Part shown: piece after piece, positions 18,318 through 26,658 of the stretch
Layout: each line of letters begins with the position of its first letter
Position numbering within the stretch: position 1 is the first letter of the stretch
Assembly (NCBI GenBank): GCA_016285515.1
Contig: JAEEQW010000007.1
Location: forward strand, 1 to 64,000
From: Bacteroidales bacterium
GTDB taxonomy: Bacteria > Bacteroidota > Bacteroidia > Bacteroidales > BM520
Direction of reading: 5' to 3'
Length of the DNA stretch: 64,000 bases
Notes under the pieces: model-generated
The model's database searches: none
What the model was told of the DNA's origin: nothing
The model's input: the letters and a program-made list of their open reading frames with translations, nothing else
Position numbers and translations under genes: made by a program

Positions 18318-19354
18318 CTCAAATTCTTAACTGAAGGTTGAAACAGAATCCATATCAGTATCGGGGCGCCAATGATGGAAGTGATGACGTTCACAGGCAA
18401 TGCACCATCGATGCCGGGGATACGGGAAATCACAAGACACAGCAAGGCGAACAGGCCGCCCCAGAGTATGCTGAACGGCAAGACTATACGGTGATCGGAT
18501 TTCTTAAGAGAGAATCTCACGATGTGAGGAATTGCAAGTCCGATAAAGCCTATAGGTCCGCAATAAGCAGTGACAACCGCTATCAGCAGACTGGAAATCA
18601 ATATGATGAGAGTACGTGACCTATAGACATTCACCCCGATATTCTCAGCATATTCATCACCAAGGAGTATTGCATTAAGAGGTTTTATCATAAGAAAACA
18701 AGCGATTATAAGCAGCAATATTACAGAGAAATAAAACGGAACCATCGACTGCGGAACGCTGGAAAAGCTTCCCATACCCCAAAGGACGTACGAATAGAGG
18801 CTTTCCTTCATGCTGAAGAATTCAATGACCGAGATTACGGCGGAAGAAATGAACGAAGTCATAAGTCCCACTATCAGGACAACAAGCTTATTGGATATTT
18901 TTGTTGAAATATACAGTAAAATCAAAATGATAGGCAATGCACCGAGAAATGAAGACAGTGCAATCCACAGCTGGCGCGACAATCCTGCTGAAGCGACCAT
19001 AGTCGGTGTGGCACCGATTATCAGCAGACATACTGCCACGCCGAGATTGGCACCGGAACTGATGCCCAATACCGAAGGATCGGCAAGCGGATTGCTGAAC
19101 AATGTCTGCAACAAAAGACCTGAAACTGACAATGCAGCCCCCGTCAGCAGTGCCGTCAGCGTCATATTCAACCTCGAAGAGATTATGATATGCTTCAACT
19201 CAGGCAGTTCCGCCTTTCCTGAAAGGAACCGCAACATTTCCTCCATAGAAATTCCGACATTGCCTATAAAAATATTGACAACAACAGCAGCGAATAGAGC
19301 TATTATTGAAACAGATCCGATTATCCAATATGCACTGTTGTGTTTATTATCCAT
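18314..19354 (-). CDS. FecCD-family ABC transporter permease
   Basis: 346 residues with about nine to ten hydrophobic segments. Family motifs are visible: LTGAALSVSGLLLQTLFSNPLADPSVLGIS-like N-terminal loop (positions about 82-111), LLGDEYAENIGVNV, and GPIGFIGLAIPHIVR, the loop that contacts the ATPase. It forms the channel of a siderophore/haem/cobalamin importer with the overlapping ATPase gene. It is the first gene of a minus-strand run permease-ATPase-addA-addB. A strong hairpin (19387-19416) separates it from the YggS gene upstream. Confidence 0.92.
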   Translation of the reverse strand: MDNKHNSAYWIIGSVSIIALFAAVVVNIFIGNVGISMEEMLRFLSGKAELPELKHIIISSRLNMTLTALLTGAALSVSGLLLQTLFSNPLADPSVLGISSGANLGVAVCLLIIGATPTMVASAGLSRQLWIALSSFLGALPIILILLYISTKISNKLVVLIVGLMTSFISSAVISVIEFFSMKESLYSYVLWGMGSFSSVPQSMVPFYFSVILLLIIACFLMIKPLNAILLGDEYAENIGVNVYRSRTLIILISSLLIAVVTAYCGPIGFIGLAIPHIVRFSLKKSDHRIVLPFSILWGGLFALLCLVISRIPGIDGALPVNVITSIIGAPILIWILFQPSVKNLR

Positions 19355-19386
19355 TTGATGTCAATTATTACAACCTAACTTACGAT

Positions 19387-19416
19387 GACTGTAAAGGCCG
19401 CCGGCTCTTTACAGTC
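19387..19416. other. 10-bp stem hairpin upstream of the permease gene
   Basis: GACTGTAAAG (19387-19396) pairs perfectly with CTTTACAGTC (19407-19416). The GC-rich loop can extend the stem. It lies in the 79-base gap between YggS and the permease. No T run follows on either strand. It could be a processing site, an operator or an unusual terminator. Confidence 0.5.
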
Positions 19417-19433
19417 AATTGTATCCTTATCGG

Positions 19434-20111
19434 CTAAATCTTAGCACTATACTCCCGCTTACCGAAAATTGCAGTACCGATTCTAATCATAGTACTACCC
19501 TCTTCAATCGCAATTTTGTAATCATGCGACATGCCCATCGACAATTCCCTGAACTGTTCGTCTTCAGGATAGAATTGTTTCTTTATCTCGTAGAAATATG
19601 ACTTCAGATTCTTAAACTCGTTTCTCACCTGATTTTCATCGTCAACAAAAGAAGCCATTCCCATAACGCCCCTGATTCTCACATTGTTGAGTGAATGGAA
19701 AGTGTCAGACTTAAGAAACTCAATGGCTTCATCAAAGTTAAAACCTTGTTTGGATGTCTCAGTGGCGATATGAAACTCGATAAGACAGTCCATAATTTTA
19801 TTCAGTTTTTTCGCCTCGGCATTAATGCCCAATAGCAGTTCCGGAGAGCTGATGCTGTGTATCATAAAAGCACACGGAACCACATACTTTATCTTGTTTG
19901 ACTGTAAATTGCCGATAAAATGCCATCTTACATCATCTGGCAACAAAGGGAACTTGTCACGCAATTCCTGAGGTCTGTTCTCACCGAAATCGCGTTGTCC
20001 CGCGGAATAAGCCTCCTGCAGTTTTTCTATGGATTGAAATTTAGATACTGCTATCAATCTTACTGTCGGCGGTATCGAGTTCTTTATTGTCAACAGATTG
20101 TCTTTCAGCAT
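19434..20111 (-). CDS. YggS/PLPBP-family pyridoxal-phosphate homeostasis protein
   Basis: About 225 residues from ATG at 20111; a TTG four codons upstream is less likely. Family motifs: LIAVSKFQ with the PLP lysine, FGENRPQEL, WHFIGNLQSNK, GVMGMASF, LSMGMSHDYKIAI and IRIGTAIFG. It binds PLP without known catalysis and buffers PLP in the cytoplasm. The first 71 coding bases overlap, in another frame, the end of the upstream ligase gene, an unusually long overlap. The conserved YggS-like N-terminal helix lies inside the overlap, so it is likely real. Confidence 0.92.
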   Translation of the reverse strand: MLKDNLLTIKNSIPPTVRLIAVSKFQSIEKLQEAYSAGQRDFGENRPQELRDKFPLLPDDVRWHFIGNLQSNKIKYVVPCAFMIHSISSPELLLGINAEAKKLNKIMDCLIEFHIATETSKQGFNFDEAIEFLKSDTFHSLNNVRIRGVMGMASFVDDENQVRNEFKNLKSYFYEIKKQFYPEDEQFRELSMGMSHDYKIAIEEGSTMIRIGTAIFGKREYSAKI

Positions 20112-21540
20112 TTTGTTTTTCAATATTTCTAATTTTGATATCGAGTGAAACTATCATGGCAACATAAAGCCAGAAAGGTACGGCAGCCTTATCAATATCG
20201 AGGAAGTTGTTCATAAAGCCATGAGTGTAATACGTCACGAAGGCAAGCATACAGAACAGAACTATATGCCTGTCATTTTGGTCTTTTGCATGCGTATAGA
20301 CACGTCCTCCTGTTGCAAATATTGAAATCATCAGTGCAAACACGAGAATAAGCCCCGGCAAACCCTGTTCTGACAACGGTCCGAAATATTCGCTGTGACA
20401 GTTACCCACATCACCGGCATTGGTACTGATGATAGTTTCTTCCCTCGCACGTTGGAAAGGCGCATACACAAACTGATAAGTTCCTGGTCCCCAGCCAACT
20501 ACAGGGCGTTCTTCAAACATCCTTATTGCACACGACCAACGATTTATACGCTCAAGATTTGACGCATCGGATGAGATGTTGGTCATTGACTTTATGTGGT
20601 CAACGAAATTCTGACTCGATTCAGTGTTGTTTCTCTGCATGGAGATTAAAATCTGGTCTTCGAAGGCGAAGAACAGACCAATGAGGCATGCGACTATGAC
20701 AACTGCATATTTGAACTTGATTTTCAAAAGGAATGCAAGGGCCACAAGCAATGCCATAACAGCACTTATCCATGCTGCACGCGTGAACGACAGGTATGTG
20801 GCTATGACGAAAAGCACTAACAGCACCAAGGCAGCCATCCTTTTAAGAAGTGAATATTCCAAGCTCATCAGGTAATAGACGATGAACGGAATCATAAACA
20901 CCAGCATGGCACCATAACAAGTATGTTCAGGGAAGAACGGAAACATCACCCAGAGTCCCGACTTGGCTGAGAATCCATGCATTGCGTGGTTGATGATTGT
21001 GTATATAATCACTATGGTAAAGGCAATTACGTATGCCCAGTTATACTTTATAATATTCTTCTGATTCTCCTTGAAAATGCGTATTGCCACGAAATAACAG
21101 GGAATGACAAACCACAGCCTTGCAGCAAGATACTTGAATGAAACCACAGGCATCGAACTGGTTATGGAACAGACAAACATCCAGAAAAGAACTATGAAAA
21201 TGCATATTGTCACCGGATGTGAAATAATGTCCTTGTCAATCTTTCCGTCAAAGCACATCTTGAAGATGAACATGAGCACAAAGAGTATCAGCATGATTTC
21301 ATCAGGAATGCCGATTGAGATGCCGAATTCAGTCCCGATAAGATTCACCGACAGAGGAACACTGAATACAATAATCAGCATAACATCCTTCAGGGCAAAG
21401 AAATACAGGCATACTGTTATCAAGGCGACAGGCACCAACAGAGGCACCCATGCCAAATCCTTGATGATACAGAAGACTATCAGCACCAAGAAGGCCAAAC
21501 AGGCGCCATAGACACCAAGTATTTTCTGTTTTTTGCTCAT
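20041..21540 (-). CDS. O-antigen ligase/polymerase (WaaL/Wzy_C family)
   Basis: 499 residues with about a dozen membrane segments and a large periplasmic loop. The conserved region VGWGPGTYQFVYAPF, then GNCHSEYFGPLSEQG, matches the Wzy_C/WaaL signature. The protein joins or polymerises surface polysaccharide in the inner membrane, facing the periplasm. The tail after the last membrane segment is hydrophilic (VDNKELDTADSKIDSSI) and is the part overlapped by YggS. Lies directly after two Wzz-like genes. Confidence 0.85.
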   Translation of the reverse strand: MSKKQKILGVYGACLAFLVLIVFCIIKDLAWVPLLVPVALITVCLYFFALKDVMLIIVFSVPLSVNLIGTEFGISIGIPDEIMLILFVLMFIFKMCFDGKIDKDIISHPVTICIFIVLFWMFVCSITSSMPVVSFKYLAARLWFVIPCYFVAIRIFKENQKNIIKYNWAYVIAFTIVIIYTIINHAMHGFSAKSGLWVMFPFFPEHTCYGAMLVFMIPFIVYYLMSLEYSLLKRMAALVLLVLFVIATYLSFTRAAWISAVMALLVALAFLLKIKFKYAVVIVACLIGLFFAFEDQILISMQRNNTESSQNFVDHIKSMTNISSDASNLERINRWSCAIRMFEERPVVGWGPGTYQFVYAPFQRAREETIISTNAGDVGNCHSEYFGPLSEQGLPGLILVFALMISIFATGGRVYTHAKDQNDRHIVLFCMLAFVTYYTHGFMNNFLDIDKAAVPFWLYVAMIVSLDIKIRNIEKQNAERQSVDNKELDTADSKIDSSI

Positions 21541-21550
21541 TGTTCAGACA

Positions 21551-22432
21551 CTATTCCTTCTTCCTGCCAGAGACATTTTCAGCGATAAGAAATCCCAAAT
21601 ACGACAGGAAAAACATTCCGATTCCTGCAAAAACGACTATCACCCACCTGATAGGCAACGCTTTCTTGTCAGCAGGATATGGATTAGAAATCATATTTGA
21701 ATATGTGTAATTTCGCGCTGCATTGCTGATTGCATACATGTACTGCTCTTGAACGAAACTCTTGGTCTCACCGGCAGAATACAGTTCGATTATGGCGTCA
21801 ATATATTCAGGATCCGAAATAAGATTGATGCCAGTAGTTGAACGCTTTTCCTTTATTTCCGCAAGACGTCTGGAAAGGGAATCAATCTGACCGTTGATAT
21901 TATTAACCATCACCATGGTATTAGGTACGACCTCCTGAAATTTTTGCTTCTGCGCTCTACGAATCTTATTATCCGTCAATGAAATAATCGAATTTACAAT
22001 ATTACAGGCAACTTGCGGGTCCTTATCGAAAACTGTAATCTGAACCGCATCATATACAGTCTGCTCACAGCGGATATTCCTGCCATATTCATACATCATA
22101 TCAGCATAACAGTGAGGCGCATCCTTCGATATTCCATAATGCCCATACAAATCGTACATCTGGATAATGGAATCCTTGATGTCCTGGCCTGAAAGCCACT
22201 GCATATATTGCTCTGTCTCACTTTCTTCGGAATACGGTGAAATATTCGACGGATACAATGTGGCCTGTGATTTGAACCTCGGAGTAATGAAAGCAGGGCC
22301 CGAAAAGATGATTCCCGCAATAATTCCAATCACAGTCAGAATTATCAAATGTAACTTGTATTTCCAGAATACATTGAGCATCTTGTCAGCCGCAAAAAAG
22401 TTGTCGTTCATATCTGTGTTTCTTTTTGTCAT
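21551..22432 (-). CDS. Wzz-like chain-length/polysaccharide co-polymerase protein 1
   Basis: 293 residues with two membrane helices, near residues 29-48 and about 265-283. Between them is a helical periplasmic domain. PRFKSQATLYPSN after the first helix and KALPIRWVIVVFAG before the second are typical of the Wzz family. It likely sets the chain length of the O-polysaccharide together with the neighbouring ligase/polymerase. There is no cytoplasmic kinase domain. An in-frame ATG at 22411 is an alternative start. Confidence 0.85.
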   Translation of the reverse strand: MTKRNTDMNDNFFAADKMLNVFWKYKLHLIILTVIGIIAGIIFSGPAFITPRFKSQATLYPSNISPYSEESETEQYMQWLSGQDIKDSIIQMYDLYGHYGISKDAPHCYADMMYEYGRNIRCEQTVYDAVQITVFDKDPQVACNIVNSIISLTDNKIRRAQKQKFQEVVPNTMVMVNNINGQIDSLSRRLAEIKEKRSTTGINLISDPEYIDAIIELYSAGETKSFVQEQYMYAISNAARNYTYSNMISNPYPADKKALPIRWVIVVFAGIGMFFLSYLGFLIAENVSGRKKE

Positions 22433-22504
22433 TTTATCATCATTATTTTGAGTATTATTTTCAATTTCATTAACTATAACTTCCGATTTGTTTGAACTAT
22501 TAAT

Positions 22505-23635
22505 TCATAAGCTGTCACGTCGTTCGTCAAGCTTCTTTTTACCTTTGTCAGTATTTTCGGTTTCCCGTTTCTCCTGCAGCTTGTCGGGCCTTGGATTTTT
22601 CTTGGCTTTATTGGCTTCTTCCTCCCTTTCACGCTGTATTTCACCAGGAACACGTTCCATGAAAATTATCACGAACACTGCGAAAATGAAAACCGCAAGC
22701 ATCGACAGCAGCACGATGAGCCATCTGATAGGATACGACTTGCGTTCAGCCTTATAGGCATGTGAAACTATAAATTTCTGTGGGAGAATCTGTTCCGCAT
22801 CGACCTTGGCCTCATCGTATTTAGCCTTTATTTCGCTAAGCTGAAGCTTGTCATATTCAAGCTGGTCACGAAGAGAAACGTATGGAGTGCCGTATTTTGC
22901 AAGGATTTCAACCTGTTCCTGCAAATCCTTTATTGCTCTCTTGTCACCTTTGGCGATAACAATGGCGAGCTGTTCATTCACCATCTCCGACTGGGTTTCA
23001 TAGTCATTTACCCCGAGAGAACGCAAAACAGCAAGTGAATCCTCCATCTCCCGTATGTCATTGACTTTGTCAAGATAAGCTTTTTCAACAATTTTAAATG
23101 CCTGCATTGCCCTGTCCTTCTGCATTTCATTGCAGGTTGAATCATATATTTCGCCAATGGTGTTGGCTATATCTGCAGCCATCTGCGGATCCTTGTCCAA
23201 AACCGTAACCGAAACTGCCGAAAATTCGGTCCTCTTACATTTTATGTTCTTCTTGTACGAATCATTAAGTTTCGTATATTTGTATTTGGAATTGGCATAC
23301 CCATAGTGATTGATCAAATCAAACCTTTCAATTATCTTGTCTCTGATTCTTGTCGAGTTTAAAATCTGCAACATCTGGTCAATCTGCTCATCCTCGCCGT
23401 ACTGAAGAATATCCTGTTTGATATTGACCTGCTCAGTAAGCAACGACTTTGAGATTGAATTACTTGAGGACGGAAACAAAATCAACTGTGATTTGTATTT
23501 CGGTTCAATGAAAAGCGGTGATGAAACTATCGCTGCAACTGCTGCTGTAATTAACAACAAAATTATCAGTTTCTTACGATGTTTGTAAATCAACCTGAAC
23601 AGGTAGGTTGAATCAAATCTGCTGTCTGTATCCAT
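22505..23635 (-). CDS. Wzz-like chain-length/polysaccharide co-polymerase protein 2
   Basis: 376 residues with the same plan as its neighbour: helix near residues 21-41, PKYKSQLILFPSS, a coiled-coil periplasmic region, and KSYPIRWLIVLLSML before the second helix. It ends in a basic, highly charged cytoplasmic tail (EREEEANKAKKNPRPDKLQE). The pair may be paralogues that form a heteromeric co-polymerase or set two chain-length modes. Confidence 0.85.
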   Translation of the reverse strand: MDTDSRFDSTYLFRLIYKHRKKLIILLLITAAVAAIVSSPLFIEPKYKSQLILFPSSSNSISKSLLTEQVNIKQDILQYGEDEQIDQMLQILNSTRIRDKIIERFDLINHYGYANSKYKYTKLNDSYKKNIKCKRTEFSAVSVTVLDKDPQMAADIANTIGEIYDSTCNEMQKDRAMQAFKIVEKAYLDKVNDIREMEDSLAVLRSLGVNDYETQSEMVNEQLAIVIAKGDKRAIKDLQEQVEILAKYGTPYVSLRDQLEYDKLQLSEIKAKYDEAKVDAEQILPQKFIVSHAYKAERKSYPIRWLIVLLSMLAVFIFAVFVIIFMERVPGEIQREREEEANKAKKNPRPDKLQEKRETENTDKGKKKLDERRDSL

Positions 23636-23831
23636 TTACTTGAGTTATTTCATAAAATAAGTTGCGAAAATAATCAAAATTTACGATAACTCTGTTTTTT
23701 TTCTCAAATATTAAATAATGAACCGATTGATATCGCCTATTATGCCTTCCATTCCCAATTTTTCTTCAAGTCAGAACAGTCTTCGCCTAAGCCACACAGA
23801 ACAAACGTCAGATGAAGCATTTGCGGAACAC
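23636..23831. other. 196-base gap between flippase and Wzz genes, no gene seen
   Basis: Several short open stretches exist on both strands (for example a 31-residue minus reading after the flippase stop) but none has a convincing start or family resemblance. The part next to the Wzz gene is AT-rich and may hold its promoter. It could also contain the decayed tail of a lost gene. Confidence 0.4.
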
Positions 23832-25286
23832 CTATTTCTTTTTGACAAGCTGTATCAATTCCCGAACATCGAAAACTCTGAATATTATTGCAATTATTAC
23901 ACCGACAAAAAGATGGACCAAACACTTCACATACCAGCTGATGCCAAGTTTGGTGATACAAAAACCGGCTATGAAAATCAGCACCAGAAATGCGAGCGAA
24001 GAAATAATGTAATTCATTAACTTCCTGTCAACTGTCACATGGAAAACATTTTTTGAAACAATAATCTGACAAATCACGACAAAAGCCTGAGTTATCACGC
24101 CTGTATATGCAGCACCAACAGCGCCGTACCTCGGAATTAGTATGACATTGAGCAACACGTTGACTGTCAGTCCACATAAAGAAATTATATTCAAGTGTTT
24201 CAAACTACCATTGGCAGTAAGCAGAGTACCGAACACATATCCAAACGACATGCTTGGGAAACAGTACATAAGCACTCTGAAAACCTTTGCTGAACAATCA
24301 ATTTCCACATCGTACATCAAATCCATGATTTCAAATCCGTAGTACATGCACATAGTTGAGATTGTGAACGAAAAGCACATCAGGATTCCAAATGCGGTTT
24401 TTGTTATCCCGCCCACATTTTCTTTCGATTTCAGCATCCTCGAATAAAGAGGGAGCAGAAGCACGGCGAACAGATAAGAGAAGTTATTCATAGCATCCAG
24501 CACTCGCGATGAATGGGCATATATGCCGACTTGTTCGCTACCCATGGTGCCGGATATCATCTGTTTCATCATCACAGTGTCTATTTTGTTGTAGCAAGAC
24601 ATCAGAAGAGTGAGCAATGCAAAAGGGAAACTCTTCTTCAGAATGAGCAGGAACAAAGCCTTGTTGAACTTAGGCTTTCTGAAGCCCGCATCCTTCACCA
24701 CAATCAAAAAAGCCACGATAGCGGTTATTACGTACGACAATGTCTGCGCGTATGCGAACCATTCAATGGAAAATCTGCCCTGAAAGTATTTTGCATAAAG
24801 CATTATCAGACAGAACAATATCATTAGCACCCTGTCCAATACCGACACAAAACTGTCGGTCACAAAATGCAGCAGTCCGGAAATGTTTGAACGCAGATAA
24901 AGTATGAAGGAGAGCAGGAACTGGTTGAATGCCAACACTCCAAGCAATCGCAGCTGCCTTACGTCGTAATGCATGAATAATGCGAGGACGAATGCCACGA
25001 CAAGATACAACACACCCAGCATAATCCTTATCATCACAATAGGCGGAAAATATTTCCCGAGCAAATGGCTGTTCTGCGCGATATTTCTGTTGTTGAAGTT
25101 GGTTATCCCCATATCGAGGATAATGTTTATCACGTATGTAAAGTTGAAAATTGCAAGATAAATCCCATATTCGCTAAGACCGACCACCCTCTGCACGTTC
25201 ATGTCTATAAAGAACACATAGAACGGCTTTATGAGCAGGTTCAGAAAAAGCAGCAATATGAGATTAAGAATGAATTTCCTTTGCAT
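23832..25286 (-). CDS. Wzx-like oligosaccharide flippase (MOP superfamily)
   Basis: About 484 residues from ATG at 25286. A TTG at 25310 lies inside the promoter and is rejected. There are 12 to 14 hydrophobic segments with the typical early VQRVVGLSEYGIYLAIFNF and a central MLKSKENVGG loop. Such proteins flip undecaprenyl-linked glycans to the periplasmic face, upstream of the Wzz and ligase proteins in this cluster. No glycosyltransferases accompany it here, so the glycan-building genes must be elsewhere. Confidence 0.88.
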   Translation of the reverse strand: MQRKFILNLILLLFLNLLIKPFYVFFIDMNVQRVVGLSEYGIYLAIFNFTYVINIILDMGITNFNNRNIAQNSHLLGKYFPPIVMIRIMLGVLYLVVAFVLALFMHYDVRQLRLLGVLAFNQFLLSFILYLRSNISGLLHFVTDSFVSVLDRVLMILFCLIMLYAKYFQGRFSIEWFAYAQTLSYVITAIVAFLIVVKDAGFRKPKFNKALFLLILKKSFPFALLTLLMSCYNKIDTVMMKQMISGTMGSEQVGIYAHSSRVLDAMNNFSYLFAVLLLPLYSRMLKSKENVGGITKTAFGILMCFSFTISTMCMYYGFEIMDLMYDVEIDCSAKVFRVLMYCFPSMSFGYVFGTLLTANGSLKHLNIISLCGLTVNVLLNVILIPRYGAVGAAYTGVITQAFVVICQIIVSKNVFHVTVDRKLMNYIISSLAFLVLIFIAGFCITKLGISWYVKCLVHLFVGVIIAIIFRVFDVRELIQLVKKK

Positions 25287-25307
25287 GTACTGTTTATAAC
25301 TAATTTG

Positions 25308-25315
25308 CAAAAGTA
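25308..25315 (-). promoter_or_regulatory. -7 box TACTTTTG for the flippase operon
   Basis: Minus-strand TACTTTTG, 22 bases upstream of the ATG at 25286. It overlaps the potential TTG start at 25310, so translation must start downstream. It faces the divergent purD promoter. Confidence 0.6.
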
Positions 25316-25349
25316 TGCAAAAAAAACGGGCAAAATCTGAAAAAGCCGT

Positions 25350-25357
25350 TAATTTTG
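25350..25357 (+). promoter_or_regulatory. -7 box TAATTTTG for purD
   Basis: TAATTTTG, 13 bases before the ATG at 25371. No good -33 TTTG is visible at the usual distance. Confidence 0.55.
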
Positions 25358-25370
25358 CAAAAAAACAACA

Positions 25371-26657
25371 ATGAACATTCTTCTTATCGGTTCAGGCGGT
25401 CGTGAACACGCAATAGCCTATAAAATAGCACAAAGCAAACATCTCGACAAATTATACATAGCCCCCGGCAACGGCGGCACGGCATCTCTCGGTACAAACG
25501 TGGACATCAGTGTCTCTGATTTTCCGGCAATCAGCGATTTTATCGTCAGCAACAGTATTGACATGCTTGTGGTCGGGCCTGAGGTTCCGCTTGCCGACGG
25601 CATTGTTGACTATCTGAAGGACAACTGCAAAAACAAGTCACTGAAAATAATCGGTCCGACTGCTGCAGGCGCGACCATCGAAAGCAGCAAGGAATTCGCC
25701 AAAAGGTTCATGAACGCTCACGGCATACCTACTGCAAAGCACAAAGCATTCTCGGCCAACAACATTGATGAAGGGTACAGATTTTTAGAAAGCATCAAAC
25801 CGCCATACGTGCTCAAGGCAGACGGTCTCGCCGCAGGCAAAGGCGTCCTCATCCTCAACGACCTTGAGGAAGCCAAGACACAACTTCACGAAATGCTTTG
25901 CAACAACAAGTTCGGGACATCAGGTGCCACGGTCATCATAGAAGATTTTCTCAAAGGCATAGAGCTTTCCGTTTTCATTCTCACTGACGGATGCCACTAC
26001 GTCCTGCTGCCTGAAGCCAAAGACTATAAACGTATCGGTGAACACGACACCGGACTCAACACAGGCGGGATGGGTTCAATTTCCCCAGTTCCTTTTGCCG
26101 ACAAAACATTCATGGACAAAGTCGAGAACCGCATCATCAAACCGACAATCAACGGCCTGATCGATGAAGGCATCAAATATGTGGGATTCATCTTCTTCGG
26201 CTTAATCAATTGCGGCGGGGACCCTTACGTTATCGAGTATAACTGCAGAATGGGCGACCCTGAAACGGAATCGGTGTTCCCCCGTATCAACAACGACATT
26301 CTCGAACTGTTCAGTGCCGCCGCCGACAAACGTCTCGATGAAATGACTATGGACATTTCTCCAGATTCGGTTGCAACCGTTATGCTCGTTTCAAAAGGCT
26401 ATCCGGAAAAATATCCGAAAGGCATGCCGATTTCTTTTGACAATCCTGACAAAGACGACATAATATTTCATGCAGGCACGAAATACGATGCAGACAACCA
26501 CCTTGTCGCCAACGGAGGACGTGTGATTACAGCCACAGCAAGAGGCCACAACATGACAGAGGCATTCGGCAACGCTTACAAACTTGCCGACAAGATTTAT
26601 TTCGACAACAAATATTTCCGCAAAGACCTCGGCACCGACCTGACAAACCTGAAATAA
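25371..26657 (+). CDS. purD: Phosphoribosylamine-glycine ligase (GAR synthetase)
   Basis: 428 residues, the normal PurD length. N-terminal GSGGREHA loop, VGPEVPLADGI, and the ATP-grasp core with VLKADGLAAGKGV and NCRMGDPETE metal-binding motifs. It carries out the second step of purine synthesis: ATP + glycine + phosphoribosylamine give GAR. First gene of a plus-strand run with DUF6427 (2 bases after its stop codon) and rnhB. Divergent from the polysaccharide genes. Confidence 0.97.
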   Translation: MNILLIGSGGREHAIAYKIAQSKHLDKLYIAPGNGGTASLGTNVDISVSDFPAISDFIVSNSIDMLVVGPEVPLADGIVDYLKDNCKNKSLKIIGPTAAGATIESSKEFAKRFMNAHGIPTAKHKAFSANNIDEGYRFLESIKPPYVLKADGLAAGKGVLILNDLEEAKTQLHEMLCNNKFGTSGATVIIEDFLKGIELSVFILTDGCHYVLLPEAKDYKRIGEHDTGLNTGGMGSISPVPFADKTFMDKVENRIIKPTINGLIDEGIKYVGFIFFGLINCGGDPYVIEYNCRMGDPETESVFPRINNDILELFSAAADKRLDEMTMDISPDSVATVMLVSKGYPEKYPKGMPISFDNPDKDDIIFHAGTKYDADNHLVANGGRVITATARGHNMTEAFGNAYKLADKIYFDNKYFRKDLGTDLTNLK

Positions 26658-26658
26658 C

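Noticed and set aside
19387..19416. Cobalamin riboswitch before the transporter
   Set aside because: Only one short hairpin; the B12 box and other conserved elements are not seen.
20112..20123. TTG start four codons upstream of the YggS gene
   Set aside because: ATG at 20111 gives a family-like N-terminus without it.
23718..24020. Plus-strand open frame in the polysaccharide cluster
   Set aside because: Most of it is antisense to the flippase gene; no family resemblance.
25287..25310. TTG start for the flippase gene
   Set aside because: It overlaps the -7 box TACTTTTG; the ATG at 25286 is used.
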